Both the position numbers and the translations under genes were made by a program. A stretch of 43,236 nucleotides of DNA. Origin: Nitrospirales bacterium (GTDB lineage Bacteria; Nitrospirota; Nitrospiria; Nitrospirales; UBA8639). Shown piece by piece: positions 8,383 to 17,850 of this stretch (the stretch's first letter is position 1; each line of letters begins with the position of its first letter). The stretch spans positions 1 to 43,236 of the forward strand of contig JAHRAK010000017.1 of the NCBI GenBank assembly GCA_020027535.1, read 5' to 3'. The notes beneath the pieces are model-generated. The model did no database searches, had not been told where the DNA came from, and worked only from the letters and a program-made list of their open reading frames with translations.

Positions 8383-9583
8383 TCACCACGACCCGGATAC
8401 GATGGCTGAAGGTATCCGCGATGTAGACGTGACCCCGGGCGTCAAGGGCCACACCGAACGGGTAGTTCAAACTGCTTTGCGCGGGATCTTTCCCATCACC
8501 GGAAAACTCCGCCTTTCCGTTCCCGGCCAGGAGCGACATTTCCTGTTTCTGCAGATTCCACATCCGGATCAAGTGGTTATCGCTGTCCGTAATGAACAGC
8601 CGACCATCGGGATGCAGAGCAATGGCATACGGCCGGGACAGGTTGGGCGAGGATTCATTTTCACCCGGCGTGAATTGAAACGCGCCGGTTCCTCCCGCCA
8701 CCGTCTCAACTGTTCCGGTGCGTCGATCCCATTTCCGAATCCGGCCGCTGAACGTATCGGCGATGTACAGGTTCCCTCCCTGATCCACGGCGAGGCCGCT
8801 GGGACCGGCCAACGCGGTTTCCGGACCCGATGCTCCATCGCCGTTGTACCCCGACTCCCCGGTCCCGGCGACCGTCGTGATCACGCCGGAAGTCAGCTCG
8901 ATCTTTCGGATCCGGTTGTTGCTTTGATCGGCGATGTATAACAGGTCCGGTCCATCGAGGGCCAGGGCCACGGGTTCATTCAGTGCCGCTTTTACGGCAG
9001 GGCCATTATCCCCGTAAAATTTCGCCTGGCCCGTTCCCGCGATGGTGGAGATGACCCCGGTGAGGGGATCCACCCGGCGGATACGATGGTTCCAGGTATC
9101 GGCAATGTACACGGTCCCGTCCTCAGCCACGGCCACGGCCGAGGGGAAATTGAGGGCGGCCTCGATCGCCGGGCCGCCGTCCCCTGAAAACCGCTGATCC
9201 TTCGACTGCGTCCCGGTCACGTAGCGGACCATCCCACTCAAGTCGGGTTGTTGCGTGTAGGCGTCACCCGGTTTGCCAATCGGATCCGCCAACGGATCTT
9301 CATCGTCTTCCGGAGGTCCGGGCACGGGCTCGGCAGGCGTCGAAGCGGGAGCTTCACCCACGCGGGTCCCGGCTATCGTCGTGATGATCCCGGTCCGTGC
9401 CTCAACCTTTCGCACCAGGTGATTTTCCGAATCGGCGATGTAGAGATTGCCTGCGGCGTCGAGGGCAATCATTTTGGGTTCGTTCAACAGGGCCGCGATG
9501 GCCGGACCGGCATCCCCCTCCCAACCCGGCTCCCCGGTCCCGGCGATGGTGCCGATCACACCGGCTTGCATGGCTTCCAACAT
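8369..9583 (-). CDS. NHL-repeat beta-propeller protein
   Basis: 404 residues built of repeated units of about 55 residues, each with a GTGxxGxxGDxGPAxxAxLNxP start and a xLYIADxxNHxIRKV end: for example IADSENHLVRKVEA, IADTWNHRIRRVDP, IADQSNNRIRKIEL, IADTFSGRIRKWD, ITDSDNHLIRMW and IADTFSHRIRVV. I count six, enough for a closed propeller. An acidic, Pro-rich insert (about residues 75-110, PAEPVPGPPEDDEDPLADP) separates blades one and two. There is no signal peptide, so it should be cytoplasmic, or exported without a recognisable leader. AGGAG precedes the ATG. NHL propellers bind protein, RNA or ligand; the partner is unknown. Its position inside an amino-acid operon is unusual. Confidence 0.85.
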   Translation of the reverse strand: MLEAMQAGVIGTIAGTGEPGWEGDAGPAIAALLNEPKMIALDAAGNLYIADSENHLVRKVEARTGIITTIAGTRVGEAPASTPAEPVPGPPEDDEDPLADPIGKPGDAYTQQPDLSGMVRYVTGTQSKDQRFSGDGGPAIEAALNFPSAVAVAEDGTVYIADTWNHRIRRVDPLTGVISTIAGTGQAKFYGDNGPAVKAALNEPVALALDGPDLLYIADQSNNRIRKIELTSGVITTVAGTGESGYNGDGASGPETALAGPSGLAVDQGGNLYIADTFSGRIRKWDRRTGTVETVAGGTGAFQFTPGENESSPNLSRPYAIALHPDGRLFITDSDNHLIRMWNLQKQEMSLLAGNGKAEFSGDGKDPAQSSLNYPFGVALDARGHVYIADTFSHRIRVVVNENP

Positions 9584-9606
9584 CTTTCTCCTACCCTTTC
9601 TTCCGC

Positions 9607-10683
9607 CTATCCCGCACTGATATTCTGAAGAATACGGTCACCCATCTCTTTGGTGCCGACGAAGGTGGTTCCCGGCGCGGCGATGTCTCCGGTGCGATAC
9701 CCCTGACCCAGCACGGTCTGAATGGCGTTTTCGATGAGGTCCGCTTCTTCCCCCAAGTCGAATGAATACCGCAGCATCATCGCGCCTGATGCAATCATGC
9801 CGATGGGGTTGGCCGCATCCTTTCCCGCGATATCCGGCGCGCTCCCGTGAATGGGTTCATACATACCGACGGACGCGCCGACGCTGGCCGACGGCAACAT
9901 TCCGATCGAGCCGGTCAACATGGCGGCTTCGTCACTCAAAATGTCACCGAACAGATTGGTCGTCAGAATCACGTCGAACTGCCGGGGATTCCGGATTAAC
10001 TGCATCGCGCAATTGTCCACGTACATGTGCCGCAGTTCCACGTCCTGATAGTCTTGATGGACCTCAATGACGATCTTCCGCCACAACTCCGAGGATTCCA
10101 GCACGTTCGCCTTATCGACGGAGGTGACGAGCCCCCGTCGCTTGCGCGCGACGTCGAAGGCGACCTTGGCAATCCGCGTAATTTCTTCCGTGGTGTAGAC
10201 TTCGGTATTGAATCCGCGGTGGCCGCCCGGCGTCGCCTCCACGCCCTTGGGCGTCCCGAAATAGATACCACCAGTCAGCTCACGCACCACCAACACGTCA
10301 ATGCCTTCGATGACCTCGCGTTTGAGGGTCGAGGCATCGGCTAATTCCGAATACAGTTTGGCGGGCCGGAGATTCGCAAACAGTCCGAGGCGTTCCCGCA
10401 GGCCCAGCAACGCCCGCTCCGGCCGACGCTCATATGCAAGCCCCTCCCATTTGGGCCCGCCCACCGCCCCCAATAGAACCGCGTCACTGGTTTTGGCCAA
10501 ATGGAGAGTTTCGTCCGGGAGTGGCCACCCCGTATCATCAATGGCCTTGCCACCGACCACCGCGGGAACAAACTCAAACGTATGGCCATCGCGTTTCCCG
10601 ACCGCCTCCAACACCGCCACGGCCGCCGGAACGATCTCCGGGCCAATGCCGTCACCCGCCAATACTGCAATTTTCTTGTTCAT
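9607..10683 (-). CDS. leuB: 3-isopropylmalate dehydrogenase
   Basis: 358 residues. Oxidises and decarboxylates 3-isopropylmalate to 2-oxoisocaproate using NAD, the third step of leucine synthesis. Seen: [20 protein letters not shown] at the N-terminus, [12 protein letters not shown], substrate-binding [27 protein letters not shown], the metal and substrate loop [20 protein letters not shown], and [16 protein letters not shown] at the NAD site. Complete and normal in length. It follows leuA with only a short repeat between. LeuC and LeuD, which make its substrate, are not in the window. Confidence 0.97.
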   Translation of the reverse strand: MNKKIAVLAGDGIGPEIVPAAVAVLEAVGKRDGHTFEFVPAVVGGKAIDDTGWPLPDETLHLAKTSDAVLLGAVGGPKWEGLAYERRPERALLGLRERLGLFANLRPAKLYSELADASTLKREVIEGIDVLVVRELTGGIYFGTPKGVEATPGGHRGFNTEVYTTEEITRIAKVAFDVARKRRGLVTSVDKANVLESSELWRKIVIEVHQDYQDVELRHMYVDNCAMQLIRNPRQFDVILTTNLFGDILSDEAAMLTGSIGMLPSASVGASVGMYEPIHGSAPDIAGKDAANPIGMIASGAMMLRYSFDLGEEADLIENAIQTVLGQGYRTGDIAAPGTTFVGTKEMGDRILQNISAG

Positions 10684-10708
10684 ATTCCGAGCTTCACCCT
10701 CACCCTAT

Positions 10709-10743
10709 CACCCTCACCCTAACCCTCTCCCATAGGGAAAGGG
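10709..10743. repeat. CCCTCACCC-type palindromic repeat
   Basis: CACCCTCACCCTAACCCTCTCCC followed by ATAGGGAAAGGG, preceded by two partial CCCTATCACCC units. Same family as the copies near 25256, 26346, 35231 and 40628. It fills the leuA-leuB gap and may fold in the message. Confidence 0.6.
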
Positions 10744-10752
10744 AATTACAGG

Positions 10753-12300
10753 TCAACAGAGTCCGATTTTGTCTCCCAGGTTGGCGCGACGCTCCAACTG
10801 CGACGCCAGTTTATTCAGGGCATTCAAATAGGCCTGGGCCGAAGCCACGATGATGTCAGTATTCGCCCCGTTCCCGGTGACGATTTCGCCGTCCTGTTCT
10901 ATTCGCACCGAGACCTCGCCTTGCGCGTCCGTTCCACCGGTAATGGCCTTGACCACGTAGGCCAACAGTTTACTCTTGGTCTGGGTGATCCCGGCAATCG
11001 TTCGATACACCGCATCGACGGGACCGTCACCGGTCCCCGTCTCTTTCATCACGTGCCCGTCCACTTCCAGTTCCACGGTCGCGGTCGGCACCTGATTCGT
11101 CCCGCTTTGCGTATTCAGGGAGTTTAACGAATACCGTTCGGGCACCTTGGTCACGGCTTCGGACACGATCGATTCCAGATCTTCCTCGAACAATTCCTTT
11201 TTCTGGTCCGCGAGCCGTTTGAATCGATCGAACGCCGCATTCACTTCTTCGTCCGTGAGCGCATAGCCCAACTTTGCCAATTCCGCCCGAAAGGCGTGGC
11301 GACCGGAGAGTTTCCCCATCACCAGACGGCTTTGCGTCAGACCGATGGAATCCGGCTGCATGATTTCATACGTGTTTTTATCCTTGAGCAACCCGTCCTG
11401 ATGGATCCCAGACGTATGCGCAAACGCATTCGCCCCGACGATGGCCTTGTTAGGTTGGACGACCATCCCGGTGATCTTGCTGACCAACCGGCTGGTCTTG
11501 GAAATTTCTTCCGTGCGAATCTGCGTCCCGGCGTCATAAAAATCCTTGCGGGTCCGCAGCCCCATCACGATTTCTTCCATGGACGCATTGCCGGCCCGTT
11601 CGCCGATTCCGTTGACGGTGCATTCCACTTGCCCTGCCCCCGCGTGGATGGCCGCCATGGAATTGGCGACCGCCAACCCCAAATCATTGTGGCAATGCAC
11701 GGAGATGACCGCACGATCGCAGTCACGCACCCGTGTCCGGAGCGTCCGGATAATTTCTTCAAATTCCTTGGGGGTCGTGTACCCGACCGTATCGGGAATA
11801 TTCACCGTACCCGCGCCGGCGTCGACGACCGCTTCCACCACTTCACACAGGTAGGAGACGTCCGAGCGCGTCGCATCCATGGGCGAAAACTCGACGTTCT
11901 CCACGTAGCTTCGCGCATGTTGGACCATCTCCACCGCACGACGGAGGGCTTGCTCCCTGGTCATGCGGAATTGGTGTTTCAGGTGAATGTCCGACGTGGA
12001 GAGAAAAGTGTGAATGCGCGGCTTAGGCGTCCCTTTCAAGGCTTTCCACGCGGAATCAATGTCCTCGGGCTTGGCTCGTGCCAGGCTACAGACGGTCGGG
12101 CCTTCCACCTCCTGGCCTATGCGTTGCACTGCCTCGAAGTCGCCGGGGGAACTGAAGGCAAACCCGGCCTCAATAATATCGACGTTCAAGCGAGCCAGTT
12201 GTTTGGCGACCAACACTTTTTCTTCCACGTTCATGCTGGCGCCCGGAGACTGCTCGCCGTCCCGCAAGGTCGTATCAAAAATTCTGATGTGTCGTCTCAT
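10753..12300 (-). CDS. leuA: 2-isopropylmalate synthase
   Basis: 515 residues, the usual length for bacterial LeuA with its regulatory domain. Condenses acetyl-CoA with 2-ketoisovalerate, the committed step to leucine. Seen: IRIFDTTLRDGEQSPGASM (catalytic TIM barrel, metal ligand Asp in TTLRDGEQ), HTFLSTSDIHLKHQ, VEFSPMDATRSD, ISVHCHNDLGLAVANSMAAI with the HCHND metal site, GIGERAGNASMEE, then the HTSGIHQDGLLKD linker. From about residue 390 the LeuA dimer domain begins (LNTQSGTNQVPTATVELEVD, ... TGDGPVDAVYR), where leucine binds for feedback inhibition. A leucine-rich leader ORF and terminator lie directly upstream, so transcription is probably attenuated by leucine too. Confidence 0.97.
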   Translation of the reverse strand: MRRHIRIFDTTLRDGEQSPGASMNVEEKVLVAKQLARLNVDIIEAGFAFSSPGDFEAVQRIGQEVEGPTVCSLARAKPEDIDSAWKALKGTPKPRIHTFLSTSDIHLKHQFRMTREQALRRAVEMVQHARSYVENVEFSPMDATRSDVSYLCEVVEAVVDAGAGTVNIPDTVGYTTPKEFEEIIRTLRTRVRDCDRAVISVHCHNDLGLAVANSMAAIHAGAGQVECTVNGIGERAGNASMEEIVMGLRTRKDFYDAGTQIRTEEISKTSRLVSKITGMVVQPNKAIVGANAFAHTSGIHQDGLLKDKNTYEIMQPDSIGLTQSRLVMGKLSGRHAFRAELAKLGYALTDEEVNAAFDRFKRLADQKKELFEEDLESIVSEAVTKVPERYSLNSLNTQSGTNQVPTATVELEVDGHVMKETGTGDGPVDAVYRTIAGITQTKSKLLAYVVKAITGGTDAQGEVSVRIEQDGEIVTGNGANTDIIVASAQAYLNALNKLASQLERRANLGDKIGLC

Positions 12301-12422
12301 GGCCCATGCTCCTCACAAGAAGATCCACCGCCTTCCGACAAGGCCGCGCCCGGTTCGACGCTCATGCAGCCCTGCTTCCGGCCCTTTTCAATCATAACCC
12401 AATCATCACCGGTTCCGACAAT

Positions 12423-12456
12423 AAAAAAGCCTTCACCCCGATGAGGTGAAGGCTTT
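12423..12456 (-). terminator. Intrinsic terminator in the leuA leader (attenuator)
   Basis: A 12-base-pair stem (12426-12437 with 12445-12456, arms AAAGCCTTCACC and GGTGAAGGCTTT on the minus strand) encloses a seven-base loop and is followed on the minus strand by a run of U beginning inside the stem. It stands 125 bases before leuA and 19 bases after the stop codon of the leader ORF. As a plain terminator it would end the pssA message; its position just behind a Leu-rich ORF argues for a regulated attenuator. Confidence 0.85.
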
Positions 12457-12472
12457 CTACCTGTTTCGGGGT
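12435..12472 (-). promoter_or_regulatory. Antiterminator pairing for the leuA attenuator
   Basis: On the minus strand ACCCCGA (12466-12472), just after the leader stop codon, is the exact complement of TCGGGGT (12435-12441), which covers the loop and the first bases of the 3' arm of the terminator. Formation of this seven-pair helix would prevent the terminator. A competing upstream hairpin, ATCAG with CTGAT around TGACCCC, could sequester the first segment when the ribosome is not stalled. Pairing was found by eye. Confidence 0.55.
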
Positions 12473-12474
12473 CA

Positions 12475-12570
12475 TCAGGGGGTCACTGATAGTTTCAGAA
12501 GTCCTGACAGTGTCAGCACCGCGTCACTTAAGCGAAGGGTGCCCCTTCCTTTTCCTTGCCATTGATCCAT
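12475..12570 (-). CDS. leuL: Leucine-rich leader peptide of the leuA attenuator
   Basis: 31 codons from an ATG at 12570 that lies four bases after the pssA stop, with AAAGGA eight bases before it. Residues 11-29 read TLRLSDAVLTLSGLLKLSV: seven of the 31 codons are Leu (CTT, TTA, CTG, CTG, CTT, CTG, CTA), five of them within nine residues, including the usually rare TTA and CTA. The stop is followed at once by the antiterminator segment and the terminator. This is the arrangement of classical amino-acid attenuators such as enteric leuL, though the peptide itself shows no similarity to them. A shortage of charged Leu-tRNA would stall the ribosome here and favour readthrough into leuA. Confidence 0.7.
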   Translation of the reverse strand: MDQWQGKGRGTLRLSDAVLTLSGLLKLSVTP

Positions 12571-12574
12571 GCGA

Positions 12575-13366
12575 TCAGTCCTTTGAATCCGACGACACGG
12601 ACGTCCGAAGCTGCGTGTCTCGCGTTGTTGCGACGGTGACGGCACTCCAACCTTTTTCCACCAACCCGGAAGCCACGTATCCCAAACAGAGCACAAACAA
12701 CATCAGTTGAGGATAGGCCATCACGGACACCAGAATCAAGACGGCCCAGACCAAATACATAAAATGATTGTGGCCTGCAAACTTCAACTGTTTCACACCG
12801 CGGTACTTCACCGTACTCACCATGAGAAACCCCATCAGCAAACTCATGGCAATCACCACCGAGGGCAGAACGCTTTCCGGCAGATGGCCGATGTGCGTAT
12901 TGAAAATATAAAACGTCGAGATGAACCCGGCTGCCGCCGGAATGGGCAACCCCGTAAAAAATCGACTGTCCCCACTGCCCGCCATGACGTTAAAACGGGC
13001 CAGGCGCAACGCGCCGCAGGCCACGTATGCGAACATGATCGCCGCCCCCAGCATCCCCGGGGACTCCAGCACCCACGCATAAATCAAAAAACCCGGGGCC
13101 AGCCCGAATGAAATGAGGTCCGACAAGGAATCGTATTCCACGCCAAACTCGCTCGTACTGTCGGTCAACCGGGCGGACGTGCCGTCCAGGACGTCGAACA
13201 CCATCGCAATCAGAATCGCAATCGCCGCCGTTTCCAATCGACCATGGAATACCAACACCACCGCGGCCAATCCACTGAACAGATTACCGGTGGTGAGGAT
13301 ATTGGGGATCAGCTGGACTCCCCGGCGGCGTTGCCCTTCTTTATTCTTAAAAATCCGGCCTTTCAC
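12575..13366 (-). CDS. pssA: CDP-diacylglycerol-serine O-phosphatidyltransferase
   Basis: 263 residues, integral membrane enzyme that makes phosphatidylserine. The CDP-alcohol phosphotransferase signature is complete: DG-TS-AR, eight residues, G, three, D, three, D (DGTSARLTDSTSEFGVEYDS and LSD). RRGVQLIPNILTTGNLFSG precedes it, and about seven hydrophobic helices follow, including ALRLARFNVM and FTGLPIPAAAGFI, typical of the Bacillus-type PssA rather than the E. coli soluble form. Start and end overlap psd by four bases upstream and abut the leu leader downstream. Confidence 0.95.
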   Translation of the reverse strand: MKGRIFKNKEGQRRRGVQLIPNILTTGNLFSGLAAVVLVFHGRLETAAIAILIAMVFDVLDGTSARLTDSTSEFGVEYDSLSDLISFGLAPGFLIYAWVLESPGMLGAAIMFAYVACGALRLARFNVMAGSGDSRFFTGLPIPAAAGFISTFYIFNTHIGHLPESVLPSVVIAMSLLMGFLMVSTVKYRGVKQLKFAGHNHFMYLVWAVLILVSVMAYPQLMLFVLCLGYVASGLVEKGWSAVTVATTRDTQLRTSVSSDSKD

Positions 13367-14013
13367 GTGAACTCCGCGAGTATGGATTCACCACCCTTGA
13401 CCCGGTCTCCGACCCTGACGCGGACCAGGCTTTCGACGTCGACATACGTATCCATCCGGGATCCGAACCGGATGAGGCCAAAGCGTTCACCTGCTACGGC
13501 GGCATCGCCCGGCTGGACCCAGCACACGATCCGACGGGCAACGAGCCCCGCCACCTGGACACACAGCACTTTTTTCTGCGACAGGGTCTCGATCATCAAC
13601 GCATTCTGTTCATTATGCACCGTCGCGTCCTGATCACTCGCGTCGAGGAACCGGCCAGGCTGGTAGGCCATATCCACCACGGTGCCCGCACACGGCATCC
13701 GATTGATGTGCACGTCAAAAATATTGAGAAAGATACTGATCCGGATACTTTGCTCTTTCAAATATCTTGGTTCAAATTCCTTTTGAATCGCGATCACTTC
13801 CCCGTCGCCGGAAGCCAGAATCAGGTCATCGCCCCGCGGGGTCGTTCGAGGAGGATTTCGAAAAAACCAGCCTGCAAAACATGCAAAGGCACCAAAGGCC
13901 ATGGCGGTTTTTCGCCAACCCAACAACCGGGCCACTGCCGCCGGTGCCGCCGCTCCCACGACAAAGGGCACCCCTTCCGGAGCAATCGGGAGACCTTTCG
14001 CACGATCAGTCAT
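13363..14013 (-). CDS. psd: Phosphatidylserine decarboxylase (short, archaeal-type)
   Basis: 216 residues, the short form of Psd found next to pssA. It decarboxylates phosphatidylserine to phosphatidylethanolamine. Seen: LPIAPEGVPFVVGAA, a hydrophobic anchor, FFRNPPRTTPRGDDLILASG, ISIFLNIFDVHINRMPCAGT with the active-site His region, and the self-cleavage site near the C-terminus, RFGSRMDTYVD, where the chain is cut between Gly and Ser to give the pyruvoyl group. ATGA overlap with pssA shows translational coupling, so product channelling between the two is plausible. Confidence 0.94.
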   Translation of the reverse strand: MTDRAKGLPIAPEGVPFVVGAAAPAAVARLLGWRKTAMAFGAFACFAGWFFRNPPRTTPRGDDLILASGDGEVIAIQKEFEPRYLKEQSIRISIFLNIFDVHINRMPCAGTVVDMAYQPGRFLDASDQDATVHNEQNALMIETLSQKKVLCVQVAGLVARRIVCWVQPGDAAVAGERFGLIRFGSRMDTYVDVESLVRVRVGDRVKGGESILAEFT

Positions 14014-14041
14014 TCCGACCCGTTTCCCCAGCTCACCCAGC

Positions 14042-15127
<1,086 letters not shown>

Positions 15128-15187
15128 TCAGAATGTTCAAACAGTTCCGTCCAGCCTCGTGCCCCGCCGGCACATTCGGCATTCCGA

Positions 15188-15709
15188 TTAGTTGGCTTTG
15201 GCAAGCGGACGCGACTGATTCGCCACCGCGCGAACAGGTTCTCGTGCAATGGCAATCCGGCCGGACCTGACGATTTCCTTGATGCCCAAGGGTTGGAGCA
15301 ACTGGATAATGGCGTGAATCTTCTGCACGTTACCCGTGACTTCAATCGTATATGACGTTGGAGATGAATCAATCACGTTCGCTCGAAAGATATCGGCAAT
15401 CCGCAGGGCTTCGGCTCGATCTTCCGACCGGGCGTGCACCTTAATCAAGGCGCTCTCCCGGCTGACGGCGTCACTTTCATTGAGGTCAACGACCTTGATG
15501 ACGTCGATGATTTTATTCAATTGCTTGAGGATTTGCTCAATGATGCGCTCATCCCCGTTCGTGACAACGGTCATCATCGACACGGTCGGATCGAGCGTGG
15601 GCGCTACCGACAGACTTTCGATATTAAACCCCCGCCCGCTGAACAGGCCCGCGACCCGGGACAACGCCCCGGATTTATTTTCCAACGTCACTGCAATAAT
15701 GTGTTCCAC
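15188..15709 (-). CDS. ilvN: Acetolactate synthase small (regulatory) subunit
   Basis: 173 residues. An N-terminal ACT domain (residues 1-75: IIAVTLENKSGALSRVAGLF then GRGFNIESLSVAPT) is followed by a C-terminal domain (about 78-165: RESALIKVHARSEDRAEALR, VIDSSPTSYTIEVTG). This subunit activates the large subunit and carries valine feedback inhibition; the length is that of IlvH/IlvN proteins. It lies between ilvB and ilvC on one message. The 132-base gap that follows contains a small hairpin (TCTCCG-GTTTG-CGGAGA) without a U run. Confidence 0.95.
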   Translation of the reverse strand: MEHIIAVTLENKSGALSRVAGLFSGRGFNIESLSVAPTLDPTVSMMTVVTNGDERIIEQILKQLNKIIDVIKVVDLNESDAVSRESALIKVHARSEDRAEALRIADIFRANVIDSSPTSYTIEVTGNVQKIHAIIQLLQPLGIKEIVRSGRIAIAREPVRAVANQSRPLAKAN

Positions 15710-15764
15710 GAATACTCCACCCTTTTCCCGTTGACGCGTCTTAAAACCGCTTTGTTCCGGCTCC

Positions 15765-17543
15765 TTACGCCGTCAAAATGGTATCCTTGCTCTCCCCTTT
15801 TCCCGCCGCCTCCGATGTCTGTCGCTTCTGCAGCTCGGGAGGATCTTCCAGAATCATTTCATGGTTGCAGCCCCCGGCCGGAATCATGGGATAACAATTC
15901 TCGAATTGGTCCACCGGCACGTCAACGAAGACCGGTTTATCAATGGCCATCGCCTCTCGAATCCCGTCATCCACTTCACCGACGTTTTGAATGCGAAGGC
16001 CGGCCGCGCCGTAGGCTTCCGCGAGTTTGAGAAAATCCGGAGATTGGTCCAAATAGCTGCACGCGTAGCGGCCTTCATAGAACAGATCCTGCCACTGTCG
16101 CACCATGCCGTGGAACCGGTTGTTGATGATAAACACTTTGACCGGCAGTTTTTCGATCACGGCCGTCGCCAGTTCCTGGGTGTTCATCTGGACGCTCCCA
16201 TCACCCGCAATGCACAACACGAGTCGATTTCGAAAGGCCGCCTGTGCTCCCAAGGCCGCGGGGAAGCCAAAGCCCATCGTCCCCAACCCGCCGGACGTCA
16301 GCCACGTATTCGGATTGGCAAGATGAAAGTATTGCGCCGCCCACATCTGATGTTGCCCCACGTCGGTGGACACGATCGGGTTGCGGTCCTTCGTCAGTTG
16401 GTAGATCCGATCGATCAGATACTGCGGTTTGATCAACTTGTCGGCATCCTGCTGGTAGCTCAGGGGGTGAGCGGTCTTCCACTCATTCAGTTGATCCCAC
16501 CACGGCTTGCGCAATTCTTTCTGGTCACCGTTCACCGTCGCGCGCAACACGTTGTTCAATTCCTGGAGCACGCATTTACAATCACCCACGATGGGAACGT
16601 CCACGTGAATGTTCTTGCGAATCGACGTCGGATCAATGTCGATATGGATAATCTTGGCATTCGGACAAAACTCGGCCACCTTCCCGGTCACGCGATCATC
16701 GAACCGGGCGCCTACCGCAATGACAAGATCGGAATAATGGATAGCCATATTGGCCACGTAGGTGCCATGCATGCCGAGCATCCCCAAGGATAACGGATGT
16801 TGACCGGGAAATGCCCCCAAGGCCATCAAGGTCTGATTCACGGGGATCTGAGTCATTTCGGCCAATTCGCGAACCTCTGCGGAAGCGCCGGACAACTGAA
16901 CTCCCCCGCCAATGTACAAGATGGGCCGGCGAGCCTTCATGATGGCATCGGCGGCTTGCTTGATCTTCCACTTGCTGCCTTCATAGGTCGGATTGTAGCC
17001 GCGAATCGAGACGGAGTCCGGATATTTAAATTCGGTCTTGTCCATGGAAATATCTTTGGGAATATCCACCAGCACGGGACCGGGTCTGCCGGTGGACGCG
17101 ATGTAGAACGCTTCCTTAATGGTCTGCGCCAGGTCGTTCACGTCCTTCACCAAGAAATTATATTTCGTGCAGGGTCGGCTGAGCCCGATGTTGTCGGCTT
17201 CTTGAAAGGCATCGTTCCCGATAAGCGGCGTGGGGACCTGACCGGAAAAGCACACCATGGGCACGGAATCCATATAGGCATCCGCCAAGGCGGTGATCAC
17301 GTTGGTCATGCCGGGACCCGACGTAATCAAGGCCACTCCGGGTTTCCCCGTGGCTTTCGCGTAGCCTTCCGCCATGTGGCCTGCCGCTTGCTCATGTCGG
17401 GTTAAGATGACTTCAATGTCTTTTTGTTGGTGCAGGACGTCGAAAATTTTCAGGACCACCCCACCGGGAAGAGCAAAAATCGTTTTCACACCTTCTCGCT
17501 TCAAGGCTTCCACAAAAATTTCGGCTCCTGTAAGCTGTGCCAT
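15765..17543 (-). CDS. ilvB: Acetolactate synthase large (catalytic) subunit
   Basis: 592 residues from the ATG at 17543; GAGGGAG stands before it, so I prefer it to a GTG at 17555. The enzyme joins two pyruvates, or pyruvate and 2-ketobutyrate, using thiamine diphosphate. Seen: [24 protein letters not shown], the catalytic Glu in [32 protein letters not shown], the FAD domain with [26 protein letters not shown], and the ThDP/Mg motif [15 protein letters not shown] ending in IINN. All catalytic parts are present. First gene of the long minus-strand run. Confidence 0.97.
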   Translation of the reverse strand: MAQLTGAEIFVEALKREGVKTIFALPGGVVLKIFDVLHQQKDIEVILTRHEQAAGHMAEGYAKATGKPGVALITSGPGMTNVITALADAYMDSVPMVCFSGQVPTPLIGNDAFQEADNIGLSRPCTKYNFLVKDVNDLAQTIKEAFYIASTGRPGPVLVDIPKDISMDKTEFKYPDSVSIRGYNPTYEGSKWKIKQAADAIMKARRPILYIGGGVQLSGASAEVRELAEMTQIPVNQTLMALGAFPGQHPLSLGMLGMHGTYVANMAIHYSDLVIAVGARFDDRVTGKVAEFCPNAKIIHIDIDPTSIRKNIHVDVPIVGDCKCVLQELNNVLRATVNGDQKELRKPWWDQLNEWKTAHPLSYQQDADKLIKPQYLIDRIYQLTKDRNPIVSTDVGQHQMWAAQYFHLANPNTWLTSGGLGTMGFGFPAALGAQAAFRNRLVLCIAGDGSVQMNTQELATAVIEKLPVKVFIINNRFHGMVRQWQDLFYEGRYACSYLDQSPDFLKLAEAYGAAGLRIQNVGEVDDGIREAMAIDKPVFVDVPVDQFENCYPMIPAGGCNHEMILEDPPELQKRQTSEAAGKGESKDTILTA

Positions 17544-17561
17544 GATCTCCCTCACCTGTTT

Positions 17562-17690
17562 GAACCATAATCGGTTCAGTTTAAAATGTTTGGTGCCGTC
17601 CCACGTTCCTTGGCGTCCAAGAAACCCAATGGTTTCCAGGGGTTGTACCCCTAAACGAGTGATGATAAACCTGCGTTATCCACAAGTCAA
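17562..17690 (-). promoter_or_regulatory. Sigma-70 promoter and structured leader of the ilvB operon
   Basis: On the minus strand TTGACT (17685-17690) and TATCAT (17662-17667) are exactly 17 bases apart, placing the RNA start near 17655 and giving a leader of about 110 bases. The leader contains three small hairpins: AGGGG-TACAA-CCCCT at its start, CTTGG-ACG-CCAAG, and TGAACC-GATTAT-GGTTCA directly before the ribosome site. I found no Ile/Val/Leu-rich leader ORF and no U-run terminator, so classical attenuation is not evident here. Confidence 0.6.
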
Positions 17691-17814
17691 GGGACGGCAC
17701 GGGGACCGTCCCCTACAATACCCATGATGACCGCCTGGTAGGGACAACCCCCTGTGGTTGTCCGTCTTGTGGTCGGAATAGGCAGGTCGGGTTAGCGTAG
17801 CGTGACCCGACAAC
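17691..17814. repeat. Repeat-rich spacer, ending in a REP-like palindrome
   Basis: Two small inverted repeats (GGGGACCGTCCCC; GGGACAACCCCCTGTGGTTGTCC) are followed at 17784-17814 by AGGTCGGGTTAGCGTAGCGT and GACCCGACAAC, a member of the GTCGGGTTA family. It separates the divergent ilvB promoter and bioF. Confidence 0.6.
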
Positions 17815-17850
17815 GAACACAGACAAGCATACGCACCCGGATGTGGCCTC

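Noticed and set aside
11296-12444. 382-codon open frame on the plus strand opposite leuA
   Set aside because: Antisense shadow of leuA; no recognisable domain and it runs through the leader terminator.
12423-12456. Simple end-of-gene terminator for pssA
   Set aside because: Possible, but a Leu-rich ORF with its own ribosome site and an exact antiterminator complement lie between pssA and the stem, which a plain terminator would not need.
17544-17660. Attenuator with leader peptide before ilvB
   Set aside because: Leader has hairpins, but no Ile/Val/Leu-rich ORF and no U-run terminator.
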